From the NCBI GenBank assembly GCA_031397815.1, contig JANNMJ010000077.1, forward strand, positions 1 to 17,756: a DNA stretch of 17,756 nt, written 5' to 3'. The notes under the pieces are model-generated. The model did not search any database. It saw only the letters and a program-made list of their open reading frames with translations, and was not told where the DNA came from. This document shows positions 8,307-16,346 of this stretch, in pieces; position 1 is the stretch's first letter, and each line of letters starts with the position of its first letter. Source of the DNA: JANNMJ01 sp031397815 (GTDB lineage Bacteria; Bacteroidota; Bacteroidia; Cytophagales; Hymenobacteraceae). The translations under genes were made by a program, and so were the position numbers.

Positions 8307-9452
8307 TCAGAAAATATTAAAACCTCTGAGCGAATTGATTACTGCCTCGGCCGGAATCTGCTCCTGCTCCAGCCGCTCGTTCGTCGCAAGTAACTCTTGA
8401 TACAAGGCCTGCTCCGCGGGGTACAAGGTGGGTAGGGGCACTGCGTTGAAATTGCTGCCGTGGTTGCCTTGGCGGAAGGTGCGAAAGGTAGCTAGGTCCA
8501 TCAACAGCGATTGTACACTGGGATAATAAGCCCGGAATTGCGCCAGAATCTGAAAGCCGTGCACGTCGATATCACCCCAATAAAACAGCTCTTTTTGCGC
8601 CAGCCACGGCACGTCGGCCAACTGGCTGACAGCAAACCCGCCGCCCCAAATCGCCAGACTATCGGCGACGGCAGGGAACATCAGAAACGAGGTGAGATTC
8701 TCAATCACAAATACCCGGCTCCCGAGTGGCGCTAACTCCCGAAACTCGCTCACCCAAACGCTCAATTGCGAGAGGGCCGGATGGAGGCGGAGACGCTCAT
8801 CCAGAAAGCGTAGCCGAATGCTGGAATCCTCGATTTGCAGGTGAAAGCGGCGAAAGAAATTGGCGTCGTCGGCGTGTTGGTCGGGCGGGACTACCTCATC
8901 GAGCAGGATGCGCAGGATGGTCTGGTGGCGCTCGATGAACTTCGAGTCCAGCCCCACGATGGCAAGGCTGCGCACGTATTGCCGGGGCTGCGGCGTGGCC
9001 TGAAAAAACCGGCATACGGCCAGCAGCTGCGGCCAGTCGCCGGCTTGCTCGTTCACTAGCCGCGGGGTTTGAGCCAGCCGGGGCAGCAGTTCCGGAAACT
9101 CGGCGCGGATGAGCGCCGCATTGCGCGCGAAGACGGCGAACTCGTCAGCCTTGCCGATAAAATGCAGTAAATCGGCCGGAGTAGGGAAGCTGATGCGCCG
9201 AATCTCGCTTTGACGGGTTTTGGCGTTCGGTTTCAGCTCCAGCTCATAACCGAAGCCGGTTTTATGCTTCGAATGCGCCAGCAGCTCCTGTTGTTGCGCG
9301 AGCAGCTGCGTCAGGCCAGCTGCGCGGTCGAGGGTCTTGTTGGCGCTGATCGGCAGCGGGAATAAGGCTGCCTCAGTGCCCAGCAGGTGCGCGCTGAGCA
9401 GGCGCTCGTAGTAGCGAGCGGCGCGGACGCGAAGCTCTGGTAGCGTAATCAT
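8307..9452 (-). CDS. jetD: Wadjet nuclease subunit JetD
   Basis: This 381-residue protein has the layout of type I JetD: an N-terminal DUF3322-type region (about 1-190) and a C-terminal DUF2220 Toprim domain related to topoisomerase VI subunit A. Toprim residues are visible: Glu251 in VFVIENLTSF, and Asp294 and Asp296 in YWGDIDVHGF. The family segment GLDSKFIERHQTILRILLDE (168-187) is present. In studied Wadjet systems JetD is the metal-dependent nuclease that cleaves DNA after the SMC complex has extruded a small circle. Length matches the family, so it appears complete. Its ATG overlaps the jetC stop by four bases (ATGA), a sign of translational coupling. Its own TGA stop (8307-8309) is followed by C and by an uninterrupted in-frame continuation into the helicase gene. 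Confidence 0.95.
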   Translation of the reverse strand: MITLPELRVRAARYYERLLSAHLLGTEAALFPLPISANKTLDRAAGLTQLLAQQQELLAHSKHKTGFGYELELKPNAKTRQSEIRRISFPTPADLLHFIGKADEFAVFARNAALIRAEFPELLPRLAQTPRLVNEQAGDWPQLLAVCRFFQATPQPRQYVRSLAIVGLDSKFIERHQTILRILLDEVVPPDQHADDANFFRRFHLQIEDSSIRLRFLDERLRLHPALSQLSVWVSEFRELAPLGSRVFVIENLTSFLMFPAVADSLAIWGGGFAVSQLADVPWLAQKELFYWGDIDVHGFQILAQFRAYYPSVQSLLMDLATFRTFRQGNHGSNFNAVPLPTLYPAEQALYQELLATNERLEQEQIPAEAVINSLRGFNIF

Positions 9453-12400
9453 TCGCTGATTGAACTGGCGGAATTGGCGGCTTCGGCGGCTTCGGCGGCG
9501 ATGATTTCGGCGCGCACGCTTTCATCCTGCCGGTAAACGCGGATCGGAATGTCGCGCACAACCGACGTGCGCGGGTCGTGCTTGCCGCGCGTTACCCAGT
9601 GAATGACGGCCACTTCGGCTTCGAGGAGCTGAATCGACGTTTGCGGCGTCACGACCATCAGCTGCAACCCCAGGTTACGACAGAGCTGCAACAGGTAGCT
9701 CGATTTCGTTTCATCGAGCTTACTGAACGCTTCATCAATGACGATAAATCGAAACGAGCGCTGCTGTGCCCCACTGTTGCCGCCGTCGCGGTCGATGCCG
9801 AACTGGTAGGCGATGGCCGCGCCCAGCACGGTGTACGCCAGCTGCGCGCCTTCGCCACCCGAGAGGTTGCCGGAGCTTTCGTAGACCTGCTTCAGGAAGT
9901 CGTCGGCGCGGTAGTGCTCGCGGGCCTGAAAGGCCGACCAGTTGCGCACATCCGTCACGCGCCCACGCCAGGCAGTTTCCTCCTGCAATTGCCGAATAAA
10001 GGGCTGGACGTGTTGCCGAAAATGCTCGATTTCGAGGTCTTTCGGGTTTTCGGCGAGCTGATGAAGCGTGAGGTCCGGCTTCCAGCCATTAAGCTGCTGT
10101 TGCCGGAAAGTGCGAATTTCCTGCGCACGACTGTCAGTGCGTACCAGCTGAATATACGTATCCGGGTTGCGGTTGTAAGCGATACCGCGCAACGACGAGT
10201 TAATGTGCTCTACAGTATCGCAGATGCGGTCGTGCTGCAATTCCAGCGCATCGCAATATTCGGCGAGCGCCTGTGTAACTCCGCTCTTGAATTCTTCGCG
10301 GAACCGAGTTTCCAGCTCTGCCAGACCGTCGCCGCGCAATTGTTCGTAGCGGTCGATGTATTCGGGAAGCTGATCGACTTCGGCTTTCAGATCGCGGACG
10401 TCGCTTTCCCAATCGGTGAATTGCTGCGTGATTTCCGCTCCGGGCGTCCGGAAGGCGCTCATCGCGGCGCGTATCTGGCGTTCTTGCTCCGTGAGCTGGC
10501 GGTGCAACCGCGCGAGCTTTTCGCTGAGCGCATCCGTTGCTTTGGTGCGTTGCTGGGCGAACTGTTCGTAACGCAGCTCCTCACGGAAAGCAGCCAGCTC
10601 ATCGGCCAGGAAAGGTTGCAGGTCGGCGTGGTCGGTGGGGGGAGCGTCGGTGAGGAGCGTTTGGTGTTCCTGCACCTCCTGACGTAAGGTTTTCAATAGG
10701 CGCTCCGTATCGCGAAAGGCATCGCGAGCAATATCCCGCTGCTTACCGAGCGTTTCGAGGTGGGCTTTAAGCGCAGTCAATTGCTGCCGAAGCACCAGCA
10801 GGGCATCGCTGGCTTGTTCGAGCGCTTGTTTTTGTTCCTCCAAACGCGCTATTGCAATGGCGTCAGATTCCCAGTCGAGGCGCGTATAATCCTCAACGTC
10901 CTGAAATAAGCTGAGGCGTTTTTGCTGGGTTTCGAGGTGGTCCTGCTCTTTGCTGATCTTATCCAGCGCGCGGTCGAGCTTGCTCTCGGCGGCTTGTTCT
11001 TCGCGGAGCTTACTCGTGAACTCGCGCAGCAGGGCCTTGTTATCCCAGCCAAGCTGGGGGCGGTGGTGGGTATCGTCGCGCTCGTTGCGCTGGCGGTTGC
11101 GTTGCAGGCCAGAGGGCAGCAGGGCTTTTTCGGCGCGCTCGTAAATAGCCACGTCAGCCGTACACAGCAAATCGAAGCGGTGCGCGACGGTGTTCTCTAC
11201 CCAATCGGCATACGGGCTATCGGGATTAAATTCGAGTTTCGTGACTACCGAATCAGCTGTCGGAAATAATACCGGCGGCGTCCGCGCTTCCACGCGATGG
11301 TAAACAATCTTCCCTTTTAAATCGGGGTGACCGTTGATGAAAGCGTTTACTTCTCGGTACAGGCGCTCCGGCACCAGCAAGCTCAACCCGAAACTGTGTA
11401 GCAGCTTCTCGATAGCCGCGCCCCACTGTTTTTTTTCGGCCGTTCTCACTTGCATCACTTCCGCCGCGAACGGAATTTCCTCCTCCGAAACTCCCAATGC
11501 CGCCAGTAATTCCTGCCGGATGAATGCCGGACGCCCCGTAACGTTGCTACGGCTGTTTTCGAGCTGCGCCAGCTCTGCGCTCAGCTCTTTTGCGGCTTTT
11601 TGATGCGCTTCCTGCGTCTTGCGTAAGCTGTATTTTTGCTCATCAGCTTCCTGACCTTGGTGCCTAAGTTCCAGTTCAAGTGCCACGGCGCGCTCATAAG
11701 TGATGGTAAACTGCGCGGCGTCTGGGGATTCGGGTAGCCCTAAGCCGCGGGCGAGCTGATTATATTGGCGCAGATTCTTTTCCTTTTCCGCCCGTGATTT
11801 TGTCAGCCCCTGAATGTCTTTGTCGAGCTGCTTTAATTGCTGAGCGGCTTGGTTAGTATTCAGCTGCGTTTCCAGATCGACGCGCTGCTCGTCGGTTGCG
11901 GTCAGCTCGTCTTCCCGCGCACCCAACTCCCGTTCTAAACGCGTCAGCTCCCGGTCCTGCCGGGCCATCTCAGCGCTCCATAGCGTCACCTGCTCGCGGG
12001 CGAGCCAAAGCGGGAGCAGCTCGCGCTGCCGCTCGGCGCGGACTTGCTGGCGCTGAAGGTCGTAGTAGCTGACACTCAATGCTTGCACCGGCGTCAGGAG
12101 CTTCTGCTGGGTTTGGGCTTTTTCGAGCGCCCGGTAAGCCGTCAGCAGCGTCTGGTACTTGCCCATCAGCTTCGCGAACTCCTCTTCGGCGGTGCTCTCT
12201 TCGAGCATATTGGCCCGGATGAATTCGTCGAGATCGCCCAATACCTTCATTCCCACGGTGTGGTTGAAGAGGGTAAGGGCTTTTTCATCGCGCATGCCGA
12301 ACAGCCGCTGAAAGGCGGCGGCGTAGCCGCTGAACGAGTCGAAGCTGTCGAGGCGGTCGGGAAACTGCTTTTTGAGCTGCCGCAACCACGTGCCATCGGA

Positions 12401-12916
12401 GCTATACCGAATGTGCTCGGCAATCGACAATTCGGCTCGCACAACTAGGTAGCGCCGCTGTATGCCGGCGCCACCCGGAAATGCCCGCACCTGCACCAGC
12501 GTAATCGGCACCGAATGTGGACTTACAAATACACCCAACACCACCGAATGCACCTGCGCGCGGTTCGGGCGCAGCTTCTCAATCCGCGCCGACGTTTGCT
12601 CTTCGCCCTGCGTGCGCCCGTAATGACCTTCCACGTACGAATCCTCTGAGCGCTCCCGCGCACTGCGGGCGCCCGACGACTGGTTGAAGAACCGTTTCTG
12701 CGTAGGCACCAAAAGCGCCAGCAGCGCATCAACGAGGGTGGTTTTACCGGCGCCATTCGCACCCGTCAGTAGCGAATTCTGGCCGTCGGGTTGCACGCGC
12801 CAGACTTGCTCGCCTTTGCTGCCTTCGTGAAAAGTCCCCCAATTGAATACTTCGAGCGTTTTCAGGCGATAGCCGGGCGGCAAAGCGCCGGGGGTATGAT
12901 CAAACAGACTGCGCAT
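9449..12916 (-). CDS. jetC: Wadjet SMC-like ATPase JetC
   Basis: The 1155-residue protein is an SMC/MukB-like ATPase. The N-terminal head has FNWGTF, typical of this family, and Walker A GANGAGKT (52-59, Lys58). The C-terminal head has the ABC signature LSGGEGAQLAY (from 1018), Walker B FIVIDEAF (Asp1061, Glu1062) and the D-loop SKLDE. Between them lie two long charged coiled coils (roughly 270-480 and 640-960) around a hinge-like globular part (about 490-620, including VPERLYREVNAFINGHPDLK). All ATPase residues are present, so the protein should be active. With JetA and JetB it forms the loop-extruding motor of Wadjet, which recognises small circular DNA. The gene overlaps jetB by 17 bases and jetD by 4, so the three are tightly coupled. 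Confidence 0.96.
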   Translation of the reverse strand: MRSLFDHTPGALPPGYRLKTLEVFNWGTFHEGSKGEQVWRVQPDGQNSLLTGANGAGKTTLVDALLALLVPTQKRFFNQSSGARSARERSEDSYVEGHYGRTQGEEQTSARIEKLRPNRAQVHSVVLGVFVSPHSVPITLVQVRAFPGGAGIQRRYLVVRAELSIAEHIRYSSDGTWLRQLKKQFPDRLDSFDSFSGYAAAFQRLFGMRDEKALTLFNHTVGMKVLGDLDEFIRANMLEESTAEEEFAKLMGKYQTLLTAYRALEKAQTQQKLLTPVQALSVSYYDLQRQQVRAERQRELLPLWLAREQVTLWSAEMARQDRELTRLERELGAREDELTATDEQRVDLETQLNTNQAAQQLKQLDKDIQGLTKSRAEKEKNLRQYNQLARGLGLPESPDAAQFTITYERAVALELELRHQGQEADEQKYSLRKTQEAHQKAAKELSAELAQLENSRSNVTGRPAFIRQELLAALGVSEEEIPFAAEVMQVRTAEKKQWGAAIEKLLHSFGLSLLVPERLYREVNAFINGHPDLKGKIVYHRVEARTPPVLFPTADSVVTKLEFNPDSPYADWVENTVAHRFDLLCTADVAIYERAEKALLPSGLQRNRQRNERDDTHHRPQLGWDNKALLREFTSKLREEQAAESKLDRALDKISKEQDHLETQQKRLSLFQDVEDYTRLDWESDAIAIARLEEQKQALEQASDALLVLRQQLTALKAHLETLGKQRDIARDAFRDTERLLKTLRQEVQEHQTLLTDAPPTDHADLQPFLADELAAFREELRYEQFAQQRTKATDALSEKLARLHRQLTEQERQIRAAMSAFRTPGAEITQQFTDWESDVRDLKAEVDQLPEYIDRYEQLRGDGLAELETRFREEFKSGVTQALAEYCDALELQHDRICDTVEHINSSLRGIAYNRNPDTYIQLVRTDSRAQEIRTFRQQQLNGWKPDLTLHQLAENPKDLEIEHFRQHVQPFIRQLQEETAWRGRVTDVRNWSAFQAREHYRADDFLKQVYESSGNLSGGEGAQLAYTVLGAAIAYQFGIDRDGGNSGAQQRSFRFIVIDEAFSKLDETKSSYLLQLCRNLGLQLMVVTPQTSIQLLEAEVAVIHWVTRGKHDPRTSVVRDIPIRVYRQDESVRAEIIAAEAAEAANSASSISE

Positions 12917-13511
12917 AGCGGCGGAGGGAGGTAAGGAATGTTTCGAGCTGGTCGTGGCTGATGCGGGCTTTGAGCAGCGGCCGGATTTCGTACTGCGTCA
13001 GGTCGGCGTTGGCATCGTCTTGCCGATTCAACTTCAGCAAGCCGTGGTCGACGAGGCTTTTAATCACCCGGTCGAGCTTGCTGAACAGGGCTTTCTGATT
13101 GGGTTGCTGCTGAAAAAACAGCTCAATGCGTTCCCGAATCGCCGCCTGCGTAGCGAAAAGCTTCGGGCTGATTATCTCCGGGTTGCCTTCGTGCTCTTCG
13201 AGCCATTTGCGCAGCACCACGCACAGCAGACTCTGCTCATATGTGAGGCGGGTGCGCCGGAGGAGACGCAGCGGTTGGTCGGGCGTGCCGACCTCCTCCG
13301 TATCAGGTTCGCCGTCGGTGGTTTGCGTCAGGCGGGCGTACCCATCGGAACGGTTAACGTCGACTTTCACGCCGATCTGCTCGAAATACGCCTGCACGGC
13401 GGGTTCGTGGACGAGCAGCATTTCCCAGTACGGGCGGTCGTCGATGGCGTAGAGGGCGTGGCTTTGCAGCAGCTTCACCACCACCGACGCGTACGGTTGG
13501 GGAGTTTTCAT
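12900..13511 (-). CDS. jetB: Wadjet KITE subunit JetB (DUF4194-like)
   Basis: This 203-residue protein matches the DUF4194 family, the MukE/ScpB-like KITE subunit of type I Wadjet. Family features visible are the N-terminal helix followed by YWEMLLVHEPAVQAYFEQIG (28-47), LTYEQSLLCVVLRKWLEE (89-106), the winged-helix segment LDRVIKSLVDHGLLK (146-160), and YEIRPLLKARIS (174-185) near the end. KITE proteins bind the kleisin (JetA) and modulate the SMC ATPase and its DNA contact. The gene starts 52 bases after jetA and its last 17 bases overlap jetC in another frame. No catalytic motif is expected. Identification rests on sequence pattern plus position between jetA and jetC. Confidence 0.92.
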   Translation of the reverse strand: MKTPQPYASVVVKLLQSHALYAIDDRPYWEMLLVHEPAVQAYFEQIGVKVDVNRSDGYARLTQTTDGEPDTEEVGTPDQPLRLLRRTRLTYEQSLLCVVLRKWLEEHEGNPEIISPKLFATQAAIRERIELFFQQQPNQKALFSKLDRVIKSLVDHGLLKLNRQDDANADLTQYEIRPLLKARISHDQLETFLTSLRRYAQSV

Positions 13512-13563
13512 CGTAGGAAAATTAGAAAAAATAGAGAAGAAAGCGTCTGACTTTTTGAAGCTT

Positions 13564-15033
13564 TTAGGCGCAGAATATTACTTCCGGAAAATCGCAGATT
13601 CGCTCGCCATCGAGCACGAAAGGCGCCGTGCGCGCATCATTGATGACGTGTTTGGCTGTGGAAGCCGCCAGACCGCCGTATGCCAGCAATTCGGCCACGC
13701 CAAAGCGCAACCCGAACCGGTCGACCACTTCGCGCAGTGTTACCTGCGGTTTCTCGCGGAGTAACTGATGAATGCGTTCCTGCAAAACCGTGATGTCGAG
13801 CACCGGCCGCCGAACGAGCTGTTCGTCGGCGTCTTCAGCGCTGAGGGCGGCTACGGCCAGCGAGCGCGGCGCAATTCCGGTTTCGCGCTCGGTCAGGCTC
13901 ACGTAAGCTTCGGTTTTATTGAGTGTGGCACTGCCTTCCAGCACCAGTCCCACGGCATCGTCAGCGGCCGGTGGCTCGGCCAATACATCGAGCGCGAGCC
14001 GCCGGATTTCATTGATGAGCAGCAGCGACCGCCGCCGCTCGCGCAGCCCCTTATCGGTGATGAGCTTTTCGAGCTTCTGCGCCAGCTGGTAAAACGCGTC
14101 GCTGACCTTCCGGCCCTCCTGGTGTAAGTAAAATCGGAGCTTGCGCAGAAACGGGTCGTGCACGGGCAAGCCGCGCTCGGCGAGCAGCCCGAACACCCGC
14201 GTCACCAATTCTTCAAGCTCAATGCGCTGACGCGGGTCTAGTAGAAGTTGATAAAATGCCTCAAAGGAGCGCCCTTGCGCCGTCTGGCGCAGGGCATCGA
14301 GTGCGTCGAGGGCGGCGCGCACCAGGTCGCCGCGCGAGTGGAAATGCTCGGTTTGCTGCTTGTAGAGCTGCTGTGTGATCTCCCGAAAATTGACCTCTAC
14401 CTTCCGGAAATCGCTCAGGAGGCTGCGCGCTACTCCGCTCACAGTCGCAAACCGTTCTTCGACCTGATAATCGTCGTACGTCGGCACGGCGCGTGTTTCG
14501 CGCAACATCAGTATCTGCTCGTCGAGCCGGGCGCGCTCGGCTTCCAGCGCGGCCACGCGCTTGAGCCAGTCGTCGTCGGTGTTTTGCACCAGCTCGCGCA
14601 GCTTCTGCATAATATCCAGAAACCGCGATTCAGTGCCCACGAACGTGGGTTTTTCGAGCATTCCCGCCACCCACTGTAACGCCGTTTCAAGCTCGGGCGT
14701 GAGCGTGTGCTGGTCGTCGCCGTGCTCGTCGGAGTAGAGCGTTAGGTAACGGTGCTCGACCCACTCTTTAATCAGGCGGGCCGCTTTGGCTTCCACCGGC
14801 TGCCCGAGCGTCGTGGCGTCACCGTCTTCGTCCCCAAGCTCCCAAGTCTCCAGAAAATCAATCAGCAGTCCCGTCAGCCGCACGCCGCTAATCACCGGCG
14901 CGTACGCCTCCGCCTTAAAGCTCTGGTGCAGGAAGCACAGAATCAGCGGCGCCTGCCGTGCCCGCAGCACCCGAATGGCGGGGTAGGGGGTAGTGGGATG
15001 GAAAAGGGCTTGGTAGGTGGGGTAGGGGAGCAT
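13564..15033 (-). CDS. jetA: Wadjet kleisin subunit JetA (DUF3375-like)
   Basis: The 489-residue protein fits DUF3375, the MukF-like kleisin of type I Wadjet. The N-terminal winged-helix region contains VLRARQAPLILCFLHQSFK (22-40), characteristic of the family. A charged helical middle (about 155-260) is followed by conserved segments such as EGRKVSDAFYQLAQKLEKLI and a C-terminal helical part. Kleisins bridge the two SMC heads and carry the KITE proteins. This is the first gene of a same-strand run (jetA-B-C-D-helicase), so its upstream region should carry the operon promoter. No perfect TAnnTTTG box was found there; instead a MITE-like repeat starts only 53 bases upstream of the ATG. Length and conserved segments suggest the protein is complete. 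Confidence 0.93.
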   Translation of the reverse strand: MLPYPTYQALFHPTTPYPAIRVLRARQAPLILCFLHQSFKAEAYAPVISGVRLTGLLIDFLETWELGDEDGDATTLGQPVEAKAARLIKEWVEHRYLTLYSDEHGDDQHTLTPELETALQWVAGMLEKPTFVGTESRFLDIMQKLRELVQNTDDDWLKRVAALEAERARLDEQILMLRETRAVPTYDDYQVEERFATVSGVARSLLSDFRKVEVNFREITQQLYKQQTEHFHSRGDLVRAALDALDALRQTAQGRSFEAFYQLLLDPRQRIELEELVTRVFGLLAERGLPVHDPFLRKLRFYLHQEGRKVSDAFYQLAQKLEKLITDKGLRERRRSLLLINEIRRLALDVLAEPPAADDAVGLVLEGSATLNKTEAYVSLTERETGIAPRSLAVAALSAEDADEQLVRRPVLDITVLQERIHQLLREKPQVTLREVVDRFGLRFGVAELLAYGGLAASTAKHVINDARTAPFVLDGERICDFPEVIFCA

Positions 15034-15086
15034 GAGGCAGTAACGTCTCTATAAGCTTAGAGCGCGGTAGGTTTTTAGGATTTAAA

Positions 15087-15285
15087 TTAAGCGGCCGACC
15101 AGAAGTTATCGAGGATTTTGTCATTGCGAGGAGGAGGCTTGGAGCCTGCCGCGAGCGAAGCGTGGCGGACGACGTGGCAATCCTCGTTGTACCGGGAACG
15201 CGGCTGAGCAAACGTCCCTATCCTACGAAGATTGCTTCGTTCCTCGCAATGACAAATGCGGAAAAATTTTCGGTCAACCGCTTAA
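15087..15285. repeat. MITE-like interspersed element, copy 1
   Basis: A 199-base element without coding capacity. The outer ends TTAAGCGGCCGACC (15087-15100) and GGTCAACCGCTTAA (15272-15285) are inverted repeats matching at 12 of 14 bases. Perfect inner inverted repeats TTTGTCATTGCGAGGA (15117-15132) and TCCTCGCAATGACAAA (15241-15256) lie inside them. A second copy occurs at 16347. The structure suits a non-autonomous element mobilised in trans, or a structured intergenic repeat; no target duplication was identified. It fills most of the gap between jetA and the 223-residue gene. The remaining 75 bases (15286-15360) contain the 10-base palindrome TTCACGTGAA (15292-15301) and nothing else recognisable. 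Confidence 0.75.
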
Positions 15286-15360
15286 AAACAGTTCACGTGA
15301 ATACATTGTGGCGGTAATCTCATAAATATCACTCGCGAATTTAGGAGCTATAAGCTAGGC

Positions 15361-16032
15361 TTACGACTGCTTATTTTTTTTGGGCGTGGGCCGCACCCAC
15401 AGCAGCAGCGTGGTGGGCGGCAGGCCGAACCAGGCGAGCAGACGGCTCATCCGCAGGGCGAGGTGCGGGGCCGAGAGGTTGACTTCAGCAAAGAAATCGG
15501 GCGCGATTTCGAAGGCTTCGCGGAGCTTGGCCGGGGTGGGCGCGAAATCGGGGTGTCCCTGCTGAGAGGTGAATTCGGGCGCTGGCAGGCAGGCGCTTAG
15601 CCGGGCCGCATCGCGCTGATAGAGGTGGTGCAATACCCACTCGTACACCGCTCGGTGGGCGCGCTGCTTGAGGCCCGTGCCGATGCCGTAGCGCTGGCCT
15701 TCCCACACGAACGCCTCGGGCCGGGTGTTCTTGAAGGGATGGGTGAGCGGGTGCGGGCCGGTGGTGTCGGGTGGCAGCGGCGCGGGCTTCGGAGCAATGC
15801 TGATCAGCGGCTCGGCTGCTGCTGAGGGCGCGGGCAGCTCAGGGAGCAGCAGCGGCCTGAGTACTGCCAGCGCGCTTTCCACGGCGTGGGTGGCAGCTTC
15901 AAACTCCAGATAAGCCGGGTACTCGGCTTTGTGGTTGGCAGGGGTGAGCGCCGCGAAACGCGTGGCGCGGGCGGCGGCAAGGGCGGCTTCGAGCTGCGGC
16001 AGCAGGGTAGACAGCGGTGAGGTAATAGGCAT
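15361..16032 (-). CDS. Hypothetical protein, 223 residues
   Basis: I do not recognise this family. The N-terminal part (about 1-65) is Ala/Leu-rich and helical (LLPQLEAALAAARATRFAAL), followed by a Pro/Ala-rich linker (about 66-100: APSAAAEPLISIAPKPAPLP) and a C-terminal domain (about 105-215) with aromatic and His residues (AFVWEGQRYGIGTGLKQRAH, YEWVLHHLYQRDAARL, HLALRMSRLLAWFGLPPTTL). It ends in a basic tail, PKKNKQS. There is no signal peptide, clear membrane span or catalytic motif. Codon use and GC content match the surrounding GC-rich genes, so it is likely a real gene. It lies between two direct copies of a MITE-like repeat. It is on the same strand as jetA but separated by over 300 bases, so it is probably not part of that operon. 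Confidence 0.7.
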   Translation of the reverse strand: MPITSPLSTLLPQLEAALAAARATRFAALTPANHKAEYPAYLEFEAATHAVESALAVLRPLLLPELPAPSAAAEPLISIAPKPAPLPPDTTGPHPLTHPFKNTRPEAFVWEGQRYGIGTGLKQRAHRAVYEWVLHHLYQRDAARLSACLPAPEFTSQQGHPDFAPTPAKLREAFEIAPDFFAEVNLSAPHLALRMSRLLAWFGLPPTTLLLWVRPTPKKNKQS

Positions 16033-16072
16033 CGTGCTTCAGACGGGGATGAATTTGTTGTTTTTCTAGCGA

Positions 16073-16156
16073 TTAAAGAAGCGCATCGGCGAGGAGGTCG
16101 AGGTCAAGGTCGAGGTCGAGGTCGGCGGTTTCGGTAGGAGGGAGGAAGGCAGACAT
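16073..16156 (-). CDS. Possible small ORF with Leu-Asp repeat, 27 residues
   Basis: A short frame (MSAFLPPTETADLDLDLDL, then DLLADALL) ends 40 bases upstream of the 223-residue gene on the same strand. Its Leu-Asp repeat comes from a hexanucleotide DNA repeat, so the peptide may be incidental. It could be a leader peptide for the gene downstream, but there is no direct evidence for translation. Confidence 0.2.
   Translation of the reverse strand: MSAFLPPTETADLDLDLDLDLLADALL
16094..16123. repeat. Hexanucleotide repeat (GAGGTC, 5 units)
   Basis: Five consecutive six-base units: four read GAGGTC and the third reads AAGGTC. It lies about 60-90 bases upstream of the 223-residue gene, so unit number could vary by slippage and alter promoter spacing. 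Confidence 0.85.
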
Positions 16157-16180
16157 CAGGATAGGTGACGTGGGGGAAAA

Positions 16181-16210
16181 GGGTCGGGAAAGGGTCGGGA
16201 AAGGGTCGGG
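16181..16210. repeat. 11-bp tandem repeat (GGGTCGGGAAA, 2.7 units)
   Basis: Two full copies of GGGTCGGGAAA and a third copy lacking the last three bases. It is non-coding and lies in the divergent region upstream of the 223-residue gene. Confidence 0.85.
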
Positions 16211-16296
16211 CCACGGAGCAGAGCGAAGATAGCTCGCCCGCTTTTCCAGTGACCGTTGCACACGTCCAAAGATCAATGGTTACGGGCAAAGCTGTT

Positions 16297-16320
16297 CCAC
16301 CACCACCACCACCACCACCA
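16297..16320. repeat. Trinucleotide microsatellite (CCA)8
   Basis: Eight uninterrupted CCA units. In one frame this encodes a run of His in an otherwise implausible ORF that runs through the MITE-like repeat, so it is treated as non-coding. It is 27 bases from the left end of copy 2 of that element. Confidence 0.9.
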
Positions 16321-16346
16321 CGCCAGCGGTAGGCCTCTCAGCACGG

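Larger units (their letters stand above)
5043..15033 (-). other. Type I Wadjet defence operon with helicase-nuclease fifth gene
   Basis: Five same-strand genes in the order kleisin, KITE, SMC, nuclease, helicase-nuclease. Junctions are 52 bases (A/B), a 17-base overlap (B/C), a 4-base overlap (C/D) and 27 bases in frame (D/helicase), which supports one transcript. The first four are the canonical JetABCD order of type I Wadjet, known to restrict plasmids by loop extrusion and cleavage of small circular DNA. The fifth gene is not a standard Wadjet component. Confidence 0.9.

Noticed and set aside
13512..13563. Internal promoter between jetA and jetB (TAATTTTC on the minus strand)
   Set aside because: It matches TAnnTTTG with one mismatch in a T-rich patch and has no clear -33 element; the close gene spacing is better explained by one operon.
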